A stretch of 56,044 bases of DNA from NCBI GenBank assembly GCA_029262005.1, contig JAJDAG010000052.1, forward strand, positions 1-56,044, written 5' to 3'. Each line of letters opens with the position of its first letter. Position 1 is the first letter of the stretch. Source of the stretch: Candidatus Zhuqueibacterota bacterium (lineage in GTDB: Bacteria > Zhuqueibacterota > Zhuqueibacteria > Oceanimicrobiales > Oceanimicrobiaceae). The notes beneath the pieces are model-generated. The model did no database searches. It was not told where the DNA came from and saw nothing but the letters and a program-made list of their open reading frames with translations. This document shows positions 54,242 through 56,044 of this stretch, in pieces. A program made the translations under genes and the position numbers.

Positions 54242-55693
54242 TTGAAGACAAAATCCTTCATTTTTTCAAGAAAACAAAAATCCACTGTACTTGGGCGCAC
54301 CCTGCAATTTGGGGCGGCTCTCTCCTGTTCCTTACTATGCACCTATTTGATGTCACCGGGTTGGGGCCCGGGACTAGCGGCACAAACTCAAAACCCGCTG
54401 AGATTGAGTGTGGATATTGCCAGGTTTCGGGGGGACTCAACCCACGCTAAATTGGAGATATGTCAGGGGATTAGTCGACAGGGATTAACCTATCAGCGCA
54501 ACAAAGCAGGCTTGCTCGTTGCACGTTTTCAAATAGAAACTCAGATCCTCGAGGAAGACTCAGTTGTTTTTCGACAAAAAATCGCCGAGACGGATACAAT
54601 TTATGGTGCTGAGAAAATTGAACCGGGTCAACAGTTCATTTATTTACACCCCTTCTTTTTGAAACCAGGCTTCTATAAAGTGCTGACAATCCTGGAGGAT
54701 AATAATAATGATCGCCGCTCCTCCAATCGTGTCCCGTTAGAAATTTCACCTGTCATCAAGAACACCCTGGCGCTAAGTGACATACAGTTCGCGAGGCATA
54801 TCAAAAAAGCATCCAATCTAAATAGCCCCTTCCTGAAGAACAATCTGGACATTATGCCAAATCCACAATCGCTATATGGTGACGGGCTTGAAGATATTTC
54901 TTTCTATGCTGAATTATATAATCTTGGTAGTGGTGATGGATTGGATGGCACCTACAGCGTCGACTACATTATTAAAGATAGTGAAGGCAAGATTCTTAGT
55001 CGAATACACGGCCGACAACGGCCCAAACAAAGCGAAAGCACAGCAATCTACGCCTCTTTTGATATCTCCAGTCTTAAAAGTAACCGCTACACTCTCCAGC
55101 TTGACGTAACGAACAATACGACCGATAAACATGCAGGCGTTTCCAAAAATTTCTCAGTATTTAGAAAGGCAGATGCCCTCGCATTTCAGTCGAATCAGGA
55201 ACGCAAAATGTATGAGTCGTTTGGCGACTCCACCATACAAAATTATTTTGCTCAGATTTCTCCCATCGCCACGGAAGAGGAAAAATATGTATTTAAACAG
55301 TTGGAATTGCAAGGCGCGAGAGAATTTTTAGTCCAGTTTTGGCAGGGCCGAGACCCATCGCCCGGCACGCCGGAAAATGAGTTCAAAGAAGACTATATTC
55401 AGCGACTGCTGAAAGTCAAAATCCACTTTTCTTCGGATGATGTCGAAGGCTGGCAAACCGACCGGGGCAGAATCCTGCTAAAATATGGCACACCCGATTT
55501 CATTGACCGCGAACCGGCACTGCCTGACAGAAATGCACATGAAATCTGGAGCTATGAAACGCTTCAAGGTGTTCAAGGTCAGTCTCTTTTCGTGTTTATT
55601 GACTTGAATGAAAATGGTAAATTCCGCCTTATTCACTCTGACCATCGGGATGAAATGACGAACAACGACTGGGAGTCATATCTATACAAATAA
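54242..55693 (+). CDS. GWxTD domain-containing protein
   Basis: A 483-residue exported protein. It starts with TTG at 54242 (no ATG is near the expected N-terminus), with AGAGG about ten bases upstream, and has a long signal region ending GPGLAAQ. The middle is beta-rich. The C-terminal ~140 residues carry the GWxTD domain, with the hallmark GWQTDRGRILLKYGTPDFID and then EIWSYETLQGVQGQSLFVFI. This domain is common in Calditrichota, Acidobacteriota and relatives; its function is not known. It lies 33 bases after the dioxygenase gene. Confidence 0.9.
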   Translation: MKTKSFIFSRKQKSTVLGRTLQFGAALSCSLLCTYLMSPGWGPGLAAQTQNPLRLSVDIARFRGDSTHAKLEICQGISRQGLTYQRNKAGLLVARFQIETQILEEDSVVFRQKIAETDTIYGAEKIEPGQQFIYLHPFFLKPGFYKVLTILEDNNNDRRSSNRVPLEISPVIKNTLALSDIQFARHIKKASNLNSPFLKNNLDIMPNPQSLYGDGLEDISFYAELYNLGSGDGLDGTYSVDYIIKDSEGKILSRIHGRQRPKQSESTAIYASFDISSLKSNRYTLQLDVTNNTTDKHAGVSKNFSVFRKADALAFQSNQERKMYESFGDSTIQNYFAQISPIATEEEKYVFKQLELQGAREFLVQFWQGRDPSPGTPENEFKEDYIQRLLKVKIHFSSDDVEGWQTDRGRILLKYGTPDFIDREPALPDRNAHEIWSYETLQGVQGQSLFVFIDLNENGKFRLIHSDHRDEMTNNDWESYLYK

Positions 55694-55714
55694 TGCGAAC
55701 ATCTTTTTTTAATC

Positions 55715-56044
55715 TCAGGAGCGACCGTTCCCCACAAACAAATCACGTCCTTTAACCAGGGCAGATATTTTTTCATCAGCCACTGAGCGTGGCAGCATCC
55801 ACATTCCGCAATCCGGGTGGACATAATGAATACGTTCCTGACCGCAGATTTTTGCTGCCGATTCAATTCTTTGTGCAATGGTGTCAGGAGATTCTACCTG
55901 ATTATCTTTTATATCGATAACACCGAGCCCGACTCCTATTTCCGGTTTAATCTCGCGCAGGATCTTTTCGTCTGATTCAGGCCGTCTTGCCATCTCAAGA
56001 ACCACATGATCACAGTTTAGCCTATTGATGAAGCCTATCAGGCG
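55715..56044 (-). CDS. MetE-like methyltransferase, C-terminal part (cut by window edge)
   Basis: The 3' end of a minus-strand gene that continues past the right edge; 109 residues are visible. They read FINRLNCDHVVLEMARRPES, GVGLGVIDIKDNQVESPDTI, then IHYVHPDCGMWMLPRSVADE, the C-terminal catalytic part of the cobalamin-independent methionine synthase family, with the zinc-ligand Cys in PDCG. The usual NPDCG is HPDCG here, and the ending is that of the shorter MetE-like proteins, which may transfer methyl groups between other donors and acceptors. It converges on the GWxTD gene with a 21-base gap. Confidence 0.85.
   Translation of the reverse strand, partial: RLIGFINRLNCDHVVLEMARRPESDEKILREIKPEIGVGLGVIDIKDNQVESPDTIAQRIESAAKICGQERIHYVHPDCGMWMLPRSVADEKISALVKGRDLFVGNGRS

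Overview
The window looks like a chromosomal stretch of a Gram-negative bacterium of the FCB group, most like Calditrichota/KSB1-type lineages. The reasons are three secreted proteins with a C-terminal 'YPNPFNPST'-type or related type IX-like sorting domain, a PorV/PorQ-family outer-membrane protein, a GWxTD-domain protein, two TonB-dependent receptors with carboxypeptidase-regulatory-like N-termini, and many lipoproteins and beta-propeller proteins. This assignment is inferred from protein families only. I saw no rRNA, CRISPR array or insertion sequence, and no tRNA by eye.

Layout. 1-3.6 kb: a 147-bp inverted-repeat element, a STAND-type NTPase with TPRs on the minus strand, and an addiction module with an intact antitoxin and a twice-frameshifted ParE toxin. 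3.9-8.5 kb: an exported M49 dipeptidyl peptidase III-like lipoprotein and a TonB receptor. 8.9-17.6 kb: a small membrane protein, a bifunctional 3-hydroxyacyl-CoA dehydrogenase/enoyl-CoA hydratase with the domains in the reverse of the FadB order, a fibronectin-type secreted protein, a DUF2062 protein and a 1,338-residue secreted Asp-box protein. 17.9-23.1 kb: the most unusual locus, a molybdopterin oxidoreductase fused in one frame to a complete cysteine desulfurase, followed by an SDR-fold protein with a zinc-ribbon-like segment and no catalytic Tyr. 23.1-26.7 kb: sparse accessory DNA with an alpha/beta hydrolase and a DUF4386-like membrane protein. 26.7-35.1 kb: mostly housekeeping genes (glnS, HAD phosphatase, nucleoside phosphorylase, rpe with a CBS protein) mixed with small exported proteins. 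35.3-39.5 kb, all minus strand: a lipoprotein RidA, an AT-rich M20 amidohydrolase, the remnant of a membrane methyltransferase, and an eda-kdgK operon behind a perfect 14-bp palindrome.

40.4-47.2 kb: TonB receptor, secreted sorting-domain protein and PorV-like protein, closed by a terminator; this reads as one uptake/secretion operon divergent from eda-kdgK. 47.5-52.3 kb: an FG-GAP/UnbV (CRTAC1-like) secreted protein, a TlpA-like thioredoxin, an outer-membrane barrel-like protein split by an in-frame TGA after its signal peptide, and a YVTN-propeller lipoprotein. 52.5-55.7 kb: a membrane-anchored alpha/beta hydrolase without its nucleophile, a PhyH-family dioxygenase and a GWxTD protein. The right edge cuts a minus-strand MetE-like methyltransferase.

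The best candidate for something undescribed is the molybdoenzyme-cysteine desulfurase fusion with its SDR neighbour. Cysteine desulfurases are known to supply sulfur for maturation of bis-MGD enzymes, so a permanent fusion suggests an enzyme that carries its own sulfur donor, or a catalytic cycle that joins persulfide chemistry to a Mo/W centre.
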